Below, piece after piece: positions 1 through 9,184 of a stretch of 64,000 nucleotides of DNA (positions are counted from its first letter, which is position 1; each line of letters starts with the position of its first letter). The notes below the pieces were generated by a model, which was given only the letters and a program-made list of their open reading frames with translations, did not search any database and was not told where the DNA came from. Source of the DNA: Bact-08 sp964533215 (GTDB taxonomy: Bacteria; Bacteroidota; Bacteroidia; Bacteroidales; UBA932); the NCBI GenBank assembly GCA_964533215.1, contig CAZHLJ010000002.1, forward strand, positions 1 to 64,000. The letters run 5' to 3'. The translations under genes and the position numbers were made by a program.

Positions 1-17
1 GTAGCCGCCATCTTTTG

Positions 18-56
18 AAAGCGTCCGATGAGAAATCACCGGACGCTTTTTTTTTA
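18..56 (+). terminator. Intrinsic terminator of an upstream gene
   Basis: The 10-base arm AAAGCGTCCG (18-27) pairs perfectly with CGGACGCTTT (40-49) around a 12-base loop, and a run of T follows to 55. It ends transcription entering from outside the window and insulates the sigma factor operon that follows. The few bases before it probably belong to the end of the upstream gene, but too little is present to name it. Confidence 0.85.
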
Positions 57-96
57 TTATATATATCAGTAAACCTTAGGTTCTGTTTTTTTGTAC

Positions 97-104
97 TATA
101 TTTG
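97..104 (+). promoter_or_regulatory. Promoter -7 element (TATATTTG) for the locus A sigma gene
   Basis: TATATTTG matches the Bacteroidota -7 consensus TAnnTTTG and sits 19 bases before the ATG at 124, giving a very short leader. The -33 region upstream (near 75-80) is a poor match, so basal expression may be weak or need a factor. This is read by eye from the consensus only. Confidence 0.5.
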
Positions 105-123
105 AATATATGATAATTGCCAG

Positions 124-657
124 ATGTTCAAACATTATATACTTGTAGGCGAAAAAAAATATGAGTTCAAGGAGGTTTTTAAAGACTTTTTTGCTTCTCA
201 ACTCTTTTTCGCAAAGAAGATCGTCAAAGATGAATATTTGGCAGAGGACATAGTTCAGGATGTCTTTTTGAAATTGTGGAGGTCTAACTCTGTTTTTCCT
301 AATGAAATCTCCTTAAAGGCTTATATTTATCTCTCAACAAGAAATCATTGCATAGATTTTTTACGGTTAAAAAGACCTCTTATGGGAGAGATAGAACTGG
401 CCTTGGACATAGAAGAAGAGGCTAATATTGTACTTAAGGAAGAGGCATTCAGATTATTGGAGGTGGCTATCTCTAAGCTTGCTCCTCAGTCCAGAACAAT
501 TATAATGCTATCTATGGATGGATTATCAATTCAAGAGATAGCTGAAAAATTAAATATTTCCGTAAATACAGTTAAGACCTTAAAAGCCAGGGCTTATAAG
601 ACTCTGAGAGCCCATTTCGGAGAAATTTTCATCATGTTGCTGTCATACTTTTTATAA
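124..657 (+). CDS. ECF RNA polymerase sigma factor (FecI-like)
   Basis: This 177-residue protein has the two-domain layout of extracytoplasmic-function sigma factors. Region 2, which binds core polymerase and the -10 element, covers about residues 22-54 and includes the acidic stretch AEDIVQDVFLKLW. Region 4, a helix-turn-helix for the -35 element, covers about residues 118-162 and includes LSIQEIAEKLNISVNTVK. The FecR-type anti-sigma gene starts 48 bases downstream and a TonB receptor with a signalling domain follows. The expected role is therefore to switch on this operon when the receptor is occupied. The ATG at 124 is the first after the promoter-like TATATTTG. Confidence 0.93.
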   Translation: MFKHYILVGEKKYEFKEVFKDFFASQLFFAKKIVKDEYLAEDIVQDVFLKLWRSNSVFPNEISLKAYIYLSTRNHCIDFLRLKRPLMGEIELALDIEEEANIVLKEEAFRLLEVAISKLAPQSRTIIMLSMDGLSIQEIAEKLNISVNTVKTLKARAYKTLRAHFGEIFIMLLSYFL

Positions 658-705
658 ATATTCCGTTATATAATAAGAGAGTGTTAAACATTCTCTTTAT
701 AATAA

Positions 706-1815
706 ATGGAAGAAAAATATAAAAAGGCAATAGAACAGGCAAAATTTCTGGCCGATAGAATTTTAAATGATCCGTCAGAAGAGAATCTCAAAGAGTACCG
801 TCTGAGAAAAAAGCAACTTTCCAGATTAAATATTGACAGGAAGTGGATTAACTTCTGGTTAAAGGTTAATTACAGAAAAGTTGTTTCTATATCTGCAGCG
901 GCCGCTGTAGTTGCCGTAATAGGCACTTTATTTTTAAATTTCAATAAAGAAGGTTTTGAAAACACTGTGGTTCAAAATCATGTAAGCCTTATGCCCGCAA
1001 AAGGCGCTGTGGTTCTGAAGCTTGCTTCAGGAGAGTTTGTCGAGTTGGATTCTTCTGCTATTGGGAATAAGCTTGCAGGAGTAAAGGTAGATGCGCTTAA
1101 GGGTGTGATTTCTTATGATAAGGAGAGTTTAGGTTCAGATCCGTTCAACTCAATAAATGTCTTGAAAGAGGAATACAATGAACTATCCATTCCAAAGGGA
1201 AGATCATATTCTGTCGTCCTAAGCGATGGTACAAGAGTATGGCTGAATGCAATGAGTAAGCTGTATTATCCGGTTTCTTTCCATGGAGATGAGAGGAGAG
1301 TTAAAATAGAGGGAGAGGCTTTTTTTGATGTTAAAAGAGATGAGAAGAGGCCATTTATTGTCGAGACAAATACCTATTCAATCAAAGTTCTTGGAACTAA
1401 ATTCAATGTAAACGCTTATCGGGAACAGAGAGTGGTCTCTACCACTCTGGTTTCAGGTCTTATAGAAATTCCGCTGGAAAATTCTCAAGTGGTGAAAATT
1501 ACACCGGGCAAACAATTTCAGATGGATAAAGAGTCAAAGAGTATTAACATGGAAGATGTCGATACGGAGCTATATACTTCATGGATGAATGATGTTATGA
1601 GTATCAGGAATACTAAACTTTCAGATATCCTGGATATTATCAAACGAAGATATGATGTGGATATTGTGGTAAGCGACAATAGCATTCTGGAAGAAAAATT
1701 CACAGGTAAGGTTCCTTTAAATGATGACCTCTCAATTATTTTGGAGCAATTGGGAAAGGTCTCAGATGTCATGTTCGTTTTCCAGGATGGAAAACTTGTT
1801 GTAAAAAATAAATAA
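706..1815 (+). CDS. FecR family anti-sigma factor
   Basis: A 369-residue single-pass inner-membrane protein. A cytoplasmic N-terminus of about 58 residues, which should hold the sigma factor, is followed by one hydrophobic helix (about 59-79). The periplasmic FecR domain (about 165-225) contains SDGTRVWLNA and EGEAFFDVKRD. A C-terminal DUF4974-type domain (about 295-369, NTKLSDILDIIKRRY) resembles STN and is thought to contact the receptor signalling domain. It lies between the sigma gene and the STN-bearing receptor, the standard order for a FecI-FecR-FecA cascade. The signal sensed is not evident from the sequence. Confidence 0.94.
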   Translation: MEEKYKKAIEQAKFLADRILNDPSEENLKEYRLRKKQLSRLNIDRKWINFWLKVNYRKVVSISAAAAVVAVIGTLFLNFNKEGFENTVVQNHVSLMPAKGAVVLKLASGEFVELDSSAIGNKLAGVKVDALKGVISYDKESLGSDPFNSINVLKEEYNELSIPKGRSYSVVLSDGTRVWLNAMSKLYYPVSFHGDERRVKIEGEAFFDVKRDEKRPFIVETNTYSIKVLGTKFNVNAYREQRVVSTTLVSGLIEIPLENSQVVKITPGKQFQMDKESKSINMEDVDTELYTSWMNDVMSIRNTKLSDILDIIKRRYDVDIVVSDNSILEEKFTGKVPLNDDLSIILEQLGKVSDVMFVFQDGKLVVKNK

Positions 1816-1844
1816 ACCAATTAATCTCAACATTAAAACAAACT

Positions 1845-4800
1845 ATGAAAAACAAAATCCAGTCAATAGTTCAGTTTGCTGTGATTATTATACTGATGGT
1901 CGCATGGACGAGTGCCGGTGCTCAACAGTTAAAATCATTCAAAGTGCAGAACGCTTCTTTGGAAGAGTGCTTGAAGCAGATTGAAAAACAGACAGGTTAC
2001 GGTTATCTTTTTAAAGGTGAAAACATCAAATCTATTAAAGGAATAACATATACTGTCGAGAATACAGATTTAACCGCAGTTTTGAAGAGCATACTGATAA
2101 ATACCGGCTATGAATTTGAAATCAACAATAAAGTGATCCTTATTAAAGAGCTGAAGAAGGCAGCTCCAGTAAAACAGACCTCTGTCCCAAAGGAGGTTTC
2201 CGTAAAACTGACAATTGTCGATAGCCTTACAAACGAGCCTCTCGTAGGTGCTACCTGCAATATCAAGAACTACAGTATTTATGGAATGGCTGACATAGAA
2301 GGAAAGGCTCTTTTACCAAACGTCCCTACAGGAGATATCCAGATGGATATTCAAATACTGGGGTATGAGCCTAAAACGGTATCTATGAAGATTGTATCTC
2401 CTATTGAACTAAAAGTGGCTCTTATCGCAACCTCTCTTGAACTGGAAGAGGTAACTGTGGTAGCTAAGGCTAGTGCGGCAGGAACCTCCACAAGTTCAAA
2501 AATTGGCCGTCAGGCAATGGATCACCTTCAGGCAACAAGCTTGAAGGATATAATGCAACTTATCCCAGGGCAATTAATTACAGGGGTAAATGATATGACA
2601 ACGGCTTCAAAGATCAATATCAGGACTCTCAACTCGTCTGCAAACAGTGCATTCGGGACATCAATCCTGGTTGATGGTATTCCTGTTTCAGACAACGCTT
2701 CATTGCAGGATAAAACCGGTATTAACGCAACTGGAGCCACAGGTGTAGATCTAAGGCAAATTGGAGCAGATAATATTGAGTCTGTAGAGGTGATAAGGGG
2801 AATTCCTTCTGCTGAATATGGTGACCTTGCATCAGGTGCTGTTATCGTAAATACTAAAACTGGCTATACACCATATGAAATAAGGGCCAAAATAAATCCA
2901 AGCGACTTAAATGCATCATTCGGAAAGGGATGGAAACTTGGTAAGAAGTCTGGTACTATAAATTCTAACTTTGATTATGTACAGGCATGGGGAGATCCTC
3001 GTCAGAAGACATCTTCTTTTGACAGAATTTCAGCAGGTCTGGCATACAGCAGAACCATAGGAAAAATTTGGTATACCTCTACAAAAGTGTCGTTCAGTAG
3101 TTTATTGGATTCAAGAGGTGTTGATCCGGATGTTATTGCAGAAGGAACTGAGACGTCTCAAAAAAACCTGAATTTCAGAATCAGCCACAATGGTAAAATC
3201 AGTGTAAATGCAAAATTGATGAGGACATTATCTTATTCAATAGGTTACAGTGAATCCATTACCGAGTCAAAAAACAGTACTATTGTTGCCGCAGGAGGGG
3301 GAATGGCTGTAATTTCCTCTTTGACTCCGGGTTACTTTGAAGTGCCATACATTACAAATTCATACAGGGCTTCAGGAGGAACTGAGGGACATCCGAGAAG
3401 TCTGTTCGCAAAAATATCCAACGGTTTTACGGCCAATGTAGATAAGCTCCGCCAGAGATTTAACATGGGTCTTGAATACAAATGGGAAGAGAACAATGCA
3501 AGGGGTTACTACAATGATGATGACACAAAGCCGCTAAGGCCAAACAGTGATGGCCGTCCAAGACCATATTACGACATTCCTGCTCTAAACCAGATTTCTG
3601 CCTATTTTGAAGACAATATCGATTGGAAAGTTTCAAAAAAATTGTCAGTAAAGATACAGGCTGGTTTAAGATATAATCTAATGCAGCCCGGGATTGAGGA
3701 GCAGGTGTCTTCTCTATCTCCTAGAATAAATGCATCCATCCATATTTCTGACTGGATGGAGATACGGTCAGGTTGGGGATTGAACTCAAAGACACCAGGT
3801 TTATCTCACCTTTATCCGGAGCCGAAATATTCGGACAGGGTAGCAGCGAGATACCTGCCAACGGATATCAACAGTCAGTTTGTGATGTATCATACAAATA
3901 TAAACTACATAAAGAGGTCCAATGATCTGAAAAATGCTACGAATACGAGATCTGAGATAGGCGTTGATATAAGTCTGAGGAACAATATGAAATTCAGTAT
4001 CGTAGGATACAATGACTATATGCCTGACGGTTTTGGGAATTATACAGAATATCAGATTTTCTATTCAAAGTACTATGATGCGAATAAAGGTCTTATTATC
4101 AGACCTGGTATGAAACCTATGGTTGATTGGAATAATCCTGCAAGAGTTGATACAGTCTTTACTACTAACGGCAGGATCGGTAATACCGAAGCATCTTTGG
4201 ACAGAGGTGTGGAATTTGATTTCGATTTCGGTCATATCAAGTCGATAAGAACTTCATTCTATCTGAGCGGCGCGTATATGCAGACGAAATCTTGGGATAA
4301 CGGAAGAAGTTTCTCTAGTCCGGTTGGGGTTGCGGCAAATTCGGTTTACAGCCAGGGAGGATCTAATACTCCTCCGTTTAAACTTGAGTACCCTTCAGGC
4401 AGGTCTAAAAATATAAGTGAGAGATTCAGCACTGTTTTAAGAACAGTCACAAGCATACCTAAATTGAAAATGGTAGCATCACTTACAGGTCAGGTTGTCT
4501 GGTACAGTTCTACTGAAACAACCAACCAAAAAGCTGACCCTATCGGATGGATTGATACTGATTTATCTTACCACTCCATCACTAAGCAAATGCTGGACGA
4601 TCCGAACTACAGAATCAAGGGGATATTGCTTTCTGATCAAAAGAAAGATCCCAAGGATGACGGGGCTACAATTTCTTCACCTTTGTGGATTATAAGTGCC
4701 AGATTGTCAAAGGATATATCAAAATCATTCGGATTCTCATTCTTCGTGAATAATGCATTCTTTTACACCCCTTACCAGTCAACAAATAAGTCCGGCACTT

Positions 4801-4859
4801 TGACTGAGAGAAATACCGGAACATTTTCATTCGGAATGGAGCTATTAATTAAAATATGA
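1845..4859 (+). CDS. TonB-dependent outer-membrane receptor with STN signalling domain
   Basis: A 1004-residue receptor. A signal peptide ends near residue 26 (SAGAQ). An STN domain (about 32-110, FKVQNASLEECLKQIEKQ) lets it talk to FecR. A carboxypeptidase-like regulatory domain (about 117-205) with DSLTNEPLVGA follows, then a plug (about 225-345) with DGIPVSDNASL and VEVIRGIPSAEYGDLASGAV, and finally the barrel. It should import a ligand across the outer membrane using TonB energy and report occupancy to the upstream FecR. The last residues are LLIKI rather than the usual terminal aromatic residue. No SusD partner follows, so the downstream lipoproteins may serve as the surface partner. Confidence 0.94.
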   Translation: MKNKIQSIVQFAVIIILMVAWTSAGAQQLKSFKVQNASLEECLKQIEKQTGYGYLFKGENIKSIKGITYTVENTDLTAVLKSILINTGYEFEINNKVILIKELKKAAPVKQTSVPKEVSVKLTIVDSLTNEPLVGATCNIKNYSIYGMADIEGKALLPNVPTGDIQMDIQILGYEPKTVSMKIVSPIELKVALIATSLELEEVTVVAKASAAGTSTSSKIGRQAMDHLQATSLKDIMQLIPGQLITGVNDMTTASKINIRTLNSSANSAFGTSILVDGIPVSDNASLQDKTGINATGATGVDLRQIGADNIESVEVIRGIPSAEYGDLASGAVIVNTKTGYTPYEIRAKINPSDLNASFGKGWKLGKKSGTINSNFDYVQAWGDPRQKTSSFDRISAGLAYSRTIGKIWYTSTKVSFSSLLDSRGVDPDVIAEGTETSQKNLNFRISHNGKISVNAKLMRTLSYSIGYSESITESKNSTIVAAGGGMAVISSLTPGYFEVPYITNSYRASGGTEGHPRSLFAKISNGFTANVDKLRQRFNMGLEYKWEENNARGYYNDDDTKPLRPNSDGRPRPYYDIPALNQISAYFEDNIDWKVSKKLSVKIQAGLRYNLMQPGIEEQVSSLSPRINASIHISDWMEIRSGWGLNSKTPGLSHLYPEPKYSDRVAARYLPTDINSQFVMYHTNINYIKRSNDLKNATNTRSEIGVDISLRNNMKFSIVGYNDYMPDGFGNYTEYQIFYSKYYDANKGLIIRPGMKPMVDWNNPARVDTVFTTNGRIGNTEASLDRGVEFDFDFGHIKSIRTSFYLSGAYMQTKSWDNGRSFSSPVGVAANSVYSQGGSNTPPFKLEYPSGRSKNISERFSTVLRTVTSIPKLKMVASLTGQVVWYSSTETTNQKADPIGWIDTDLSYHSITKQMLDDPNYRIKGILLSDQKKDPKDDGATISSPLWIISARLSKDISKSFGFSFFVNNAFFYTPYQSTNKSGTLTERNTGTFSFGMELLIKI

Positions 4860-4872
4860 TAAACAGTCAATT

Positions 4873-6093
4873 ATGAAAAAATATACTTTATTACTGGCTA
4901 TTTTCGCACTTATCGGGATATCGTTTTCATGTACCAGAGAGGAACCTCTGCCTGTCAGCTCCATATCGGTCACTGTGAATATGCCTGAAAATTTCAAGAC
5001 AGATGTGAAGTTTGCAAACAAAGAGGTGGTCTTTAAAAGTTTGAGCAACACTTTCCGATTTACAACGGATAATCAAGGAAAGATTACTGTCAAAAATCTA
5101 ATACCGGATGAATATTATGTAACAGCTTCATGGGAGATGACCGGCGCTGATTACAAGCAGATGATCACTAATCCTGAGCCTGTAGAGGATAAGGCCAAGG
5201 TACTTATTACTGCAGTATTGAATAATCATAAGATATTCACGGATATGGATATCAATCTCAACCTTGAAAAGTTGATTCTGAGAAGCCTGCTTATTTCAAA
5301 AATATATTATACCGGCACAAAGGATAATGCAAACAAGAATTACTCAACGGATGCATATATTGAAATATTCAATACCTCTGATGAGACTGTCTATATCGAT
5401 GGGAAATATATTGCATTGACAGAATCAATGTCTCCGCCAGCATATCCTGCTAAAGATAATCCGGGTTTCATCTATGCCAGACAGATCTGCAAGTTTCCAG
5501 GGGATGGAGACGACTATCCGGTCCTCCCAGGTAAAAGCATGGTAATCGCGGCAAAAAGTGCCAGGGATCACAGACAAAGTGCTTCAACATCAGTCGATTT
5601 GTCGAAGGCAAATTTTGAGGTTAAAGATGCTGACGGTTCTGGAAACCCTGATGTCAAGGCGTTGCCGATAATTTCGAATTCGCTTACCGCTATTAAATTT
5701 CTTAATCTTTTAACCAGTGGTGGAAACGGAGTTTTTCTTTTCGAAACCAATGAGGATATTTTATCATGGCCGGAAGTATTTGCTCCTGGCAAGACTTCAG
5801 GCGAAAGATTCAGGAAGGTGCCTGTTGATGTTGTTATTGATGGCGTTGAATGTCTTAAGAACAACGTAGGTACAGGTCCTGATATTAATCTGAAGAGACT
5901 CCTTTTCGTGGTGGATGCGGGATATACATTTGTCAACGCAACGAGCGGTTATACTCATGAATCGCTGGAACGTAAGGTGATTGTTAAGAATGGAGTTGTA
6001 AAACTTAAAGATAGTAACAATAGTATTGAGGATTTTGTAATCTCACTCGATCCTACTCCTGGAATTTATGACAAACCTGAACTGATCAAATAG
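4873..6093 (+). CDS. DUF4876-family surface lipoprotein
   Basis: A 406-residue protein with a lipoprotein signal whose lipid-carrying cysteine is residue 20 (GISFSC). The two glutamates at +3 and +4 resemble the acidic export signal of Bacteroidota surface lipoproteins. The N-terminal third looks like a beta-sandwich that would coat a transport protein. The middle, with DAYIEIFNTSDETVYIDGKY, resembles a lamin-tail-like fold and matches what I recall of DUF4876. The gene starts 13 bases after the TonB receptor. A role as extracellular lid or ligand-binding partner in place of SusD is inferred from position only. Confidence 0.75.
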   Translation: MKKYTLLLAIFALIGISFSCTREEPLPVSSISVTVNMPENFKTDVKFANKEVVFKSLSNTFRFTTDNQGKITVKNLIPDEYYVTASWEMTGADYKQMITNPEPVEDKAKVLITAVLNNHKIFTDMDINLNLEKLILRSLLISKIYYTGTKDNANKNYSTDAYIEIFNTSDETVYIDGKYIALTESMSPPAYPAKDNPGFIYARQICKFPGDGDDYPVLPGKSMVIAAKSARDHRQSASTSVDLSKANFEVKDADGSGNPDVKALPIISNSLTAIKFLNLLTSGGNGVFLFETNEDILSWPEVFAPGKTSGERFRKVPVDVVIDGVECLKNNVGTGPDINLKRLLFVVDAGYTFVNATSGYTHESLERKVIVKNGVVKLKDSNNSIEDFVISLDPTPGIYDKPELIK

Positions 6094-6096
6094 ATT

Positions 6097-7674
6097 ATGA
6101 AAAAAATTAACATATTGATATCATTGGCATTCTTAGTGGTCGTAAATATTGCGGCCGCTCAAAAGATAGATTCAATACCTTCTCCTGTATCTCTCAAAGA
6201 GAGAGAGCTTCAGATTTTAAGGCAACAATGGAATATAACTGATAACTCTGCAGGAATGGGCCTGAATATTATTTCCACCGGTAGTCTGACCACTCTGGGG
6301 GTCAGCAGGGGAGTGGGTGACCTTCATAGAGCTCAGGAGGGGTCTGCGAGAAACGGATTGGAGTTTAAAACTGACAGATATGACAAGTATAGTGATAAGT
6401 TGTATCTGAAGGGAACATTCAGTTTTAATCTGGATAAAGAGTTCGATAGAGCTTGGTCGGATGTGTTTCATACGTACAACTCCTCTCCATATATTTTCGG
6501 AAGCAGTGTAAAAGGTCTTTATGAAACGCAGACTTTTAATTTGTCTTTCATGGCATATTCTGCAAGGATAGGTAGGTTTAATTACGGAGTAGGTCTGGAT
6601 TATAAAGTTGCAGATATGTCAAGGCAGAGGGATCCTCGCTCAAGGTCATATATTTTGGATTACAAGCTGACTCCTTCTATGACTTATAATATAAATGCAA
6701 ATAATATTCTGGGTATCAATCTCTCTTATCGGTTTGAAAAGGAGAAAATGCCGAATATTACAACAGTTCAGACAGATCCGAATCTTAAGTATTATGATTT
6801 CAGAGGGTTGAATTATGTTGATGGGAAAATAGGAGGCTATAAAGGTTTTCAAAGGCAATTTGTAAGCGATTTTATAGGTGGAGCGGTTCAGTACAATTAC
6901 CTGGGTGAATCTTCAAAGCTGCTTGTCTCTGCAGGAATGGATGCTCAGTGGCAGGATGTTCTGGGAAACAACAAACAAAGTCCCGGATCATATAATTCAT
7001 ATAACTATAACGTTGTTGCTGACTATTTCATGGAAAGTGGAATGTTTATCCACAATGTCAATATTAAAGGGTCGTACTTGGATGGTGGCGCAAATGAGTT
7101 CCGCCAGGAGCTTCAGAGCTACAAAAATCCTGTGACCGGAGAGACCACAGAAACGTGGATCACCAATTATGAATATAAAAACAGATACATGGTGAAAGTC
7201 TCTGATATAGCTCTATTTTATAAGATGATGAGATTGAAAGCTGACAAGAAGAGCATAAAATGGTATGTCAAACCATACCTCTCTTATAACCAGTTCTTGA
7301 ATGTCTATTATCTTCCAAAGTCAGAATATAAGGTAAGTAAGTGCTTTGCCGGAGCTTACGCTTTTGTCTCTCTGTTCAGTAAAGGTGGCAGTGATGTGGA
7401 TTTAACATTAAAGGCAATTGGTGGTTTTCCTGTTAAAACAGATCTCTCTCTGGCATCCGTCTCTGAATTGAACTCTGCTGTTTATGATATAGATATGTCA
7501 TATCATAAGAAGAAAACCATTGAGACATTTGGTGACCTGAGGTATACTTTTCCTCTAAAGTTCGGTAAGACAGGACTTTTTGGATATGCCAGGATTTATG
7601 CAGGTGATATATTTGCATCAGGCTCATCTTCATGGTTCTCAACCGGATTCAGCATTGGTCTTTTAACATTATAA
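6097..7674 (+). CDS. DUF6850-like outer-membrane beta-barrel protein
   Basis: A 525-residue secreted protein with a signal peptide ending near residue 21 (NIAAAQ). The rest is dominated by alternating polar/aromatic strands typical of an outer-membrane barrel, such as YNFNLDKEF-like and RFNYGVGLDYKVADM segments. It matches my memory of DUF6850 proteins that travel with DUF4876 genes beside TonB receptors. It follows the DUF4876 gene by 3 bases, so the two are surely co-transcribed. Function is unknown; a barrel that assists secretion, or a second pore, is possible. It carries no plug or TonB box that I can see. Confidence 0.7.
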   Translation: MKKINILISLAFLVVVNIAAAQKIDSIPSPVSLKERELQILRQQWNITDNSAGMGLNIISTGSLTTLGVSRGVGDLHRAQEGSARNGLEFKTDRYDKYSDKLYLKGTFSFNLDKEFDRAWSDVFHTYNSSPYIFGSSVKGLYETQTFNLSFMAYSARIGRFNYGVGLDYKVADMSRQRDPRSRSYILDYKLTPSMTYNINANNILGINLSYRFEKEKMPNITTVQTDPNLKYYDFRGLNYVDGKIGGYKGFQRQFVSDFIGGAVQYNYLGESSKLLVSAGMDAQWQDVLGNNKQSPGSYNSYNYNVVADYFMESGMFIHNVNIKGSYLDGGANEFRQELQSYKNPVTGETTETWITNYEYKNRYMVKVSDIALFYKMMRLKADKKSIKWYVKPYLSYNQFLNVYYLPKSEYKVSKCFAGAYAFVSLFSKGGSDVDLTLKAIGGFPVKTDLSLASVSELNSAVYDIDMSYHKKKTIETFGDLRYTFPLKFGKTGLFGYARIYAGDIFASGSSSWFSTGFSIGLLTL

Positions 7675-7697
7675 ATAACATCCAAAAAATATCTGGG

Positions 7698-9182
7698 ATG
7701 GAAAAGATATATAACAAATCATTGATTATTTTAATTGCAATTTGTGTGTTGTTAACACAATCCTGCGAAAAGATGGAGGAGGTAAGGTCATACGCTCCGG
7801 TACTTTCATTTGCAAAACAGTCAGAGACTGTAAAGACCGATACTGGAAGTTATGACTTGAAACTGGTATTGTCTAAACCTGCCCAAAAGGAGATTAAGGC
7901 CAAAGTAGATTTCACGGGTACTGCAATTGAGGGGGAACACTATTCAGTAGTTTCCAAAGAGGTTGTTTTTGCTCAGGGTGAAAAAGAGAGTGTGGTGAAA
8001 ATAAATATTCTAAACGAGAATATTTATGATGAACTTTTGAGTGTCAAGTGCCTTCTCTCTCCTGGTACTGATTATTCAGTAGAGCCGGAACTGAACTCTG
8101 AATTTGTACTTACTTTTACAAAAGAGATTATACTGCCTACATTAAGCTTTAAGGCTGCCGATCAGTCGAAGTTTACAAATCCATACTTAGGAGAAACTCT
8201 CACATTCGAACTGAATCTTACAGAAGCACTCAGAAATGACTCTGAAGTGAGACTAAATGTAGAGGGTGGACTGACAATAGGTACGGACTTTTTAATCAAT
8301 TCCGGTAATTCCAATACTTTGACAATTCCGAAATCGGTAACATCAAAAACATTTACTGTCACTTTCAAGAAAAAGGATAAAGCGGGATATGACCAGAATC
8401 TGAAGCTTACGCTTGTCCCTGTCACTGCAAAGAGCTGCATTGTAAAGGATATGGAATCAGTAACTAACATAATCGTTAAGGATCCTGTAGTAGACATGAC
8501 TCCATTTTTCAAAACGGCAGCTCTGCTCAGCGGTTCAGGTTACCAAATGACACAAGCCATTAAGGCAACTGACGGAACTTATTCAGGGACCACTGTTGTA
8601 AACGTCTTGAATAATTCAGCCAAGGCCAATTACATGAGGAGTTACAGAAACCTTTCATTTAATACAGCATTCGGCTGCAATTCGAATTCACCCGGCGGAG
8701 ATGTGCTGAGACTGTCAGATCTTCTGAATTTTAGTACTACAGATACAGTAGTTGCAGATTACGGAGTAGGAAAGACGACAAGATATTTCTCTCCAAGCGA
8801 CTCGTTGCTGAGATTTGTCGCAGATGGCGAAAATATCAGAAAAGGTAAGGTATTTGCTCCGGCTCAGAAATTCAGGGCAAAACTTGTGCTCAAGGCAGAT
8901 TGGGAAACTGGGACAAACGGTAATAAACAATGGCATCTTGATTCTAAGGCTACCGGTGGAAATATCCTTCTGTCAACTTATCCGTTGACCTTTGCAACAA
9001 TGGATGTTGAGCTTGTCAGACTTGAAGGAACCTTCGACATGACTGAAATTACGCCGGTAATCTATTTTGATGCATGGTTTAGAAGCAGTTCTAAATACTT
9101 TATGAAAAATGTGCCGGCAACGTATGGTGTTGTCAAAGAGGGAGATTTATACAAAATAAGTTACAGATATACACCTAAATAA
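7698..9182 (+). CDS. Calx-beta-like surface lipoprotein
   Basis: A 494-residue lipoprotein from the ATG at 7698. An in-frame ATG at 7632 exists, but its extra 22 residues overlap the preceding gene and spoil the signal peptide, so the later start is preferred. The lipid cysteine is residue 23 (LTQSC), followed by EKMEE, which again suggests surface exposure. Two repeats with the pattern GxHYSVVSKEVVFAQGE and TDFLINSGNSNTLTIP look like Calx-beta domains, which are adhesion-like beta-sandwiches. The C-terminal half is unrecognised. It lies between the barrel gene and two peptidases, so binding of a protein substrate is a reasonable inference. Confidence 0.7.
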   Translation: MEKIYNKSLIILIAICVLLTQSCEKMEEVRSYAPVLSFAKQSETVKTDTGSYDLKLVLSKPAQKEIKAKVDFTGTAIEGEHYSVVSKEVVFAQGEKESVVKINILNENIYDELLSVKCLLSPGTDYSVEPELNSEFVLTFTKEIILPTLSFKAADQSKFTNPYLGETLTFELNLTEALRNDSEVRLNVEGGLTIGTDFLINSGNSNTLTIPKSVTSKTFTVTFKKKDKAGYDQNLKLTLVPVTAKSCIVKDMESVTNIIVKDPVVDMTPFFKTAALLSGSGYQMTQAIKATDGTYSGTTVVNVLNNSAKANYMRSYRNLSFNTAFGCNSNSPGGDVLRLSDLLNFSTTDTVVADYGVGKTTRYFSPSDSLLRFVADGENIRKGKVFAPAQKFRAKLVLKADWETGTNGNKQWHLDSKATGGNILLSTYPLTFATMDVELVRLEGTFDMTEITPVIYFDAWFRSSSKYFMKNVPATYGVVKEGDLYKISYRYTPK

Positions 9183-9184
9183 TA

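Noticed and set aside
1..18. Frame 1 reads VAAIF then a stop, directly before the first terminator.
   Set aside because: Five codons are too few to call a gene end, although the position just before a terminator is suggestive.
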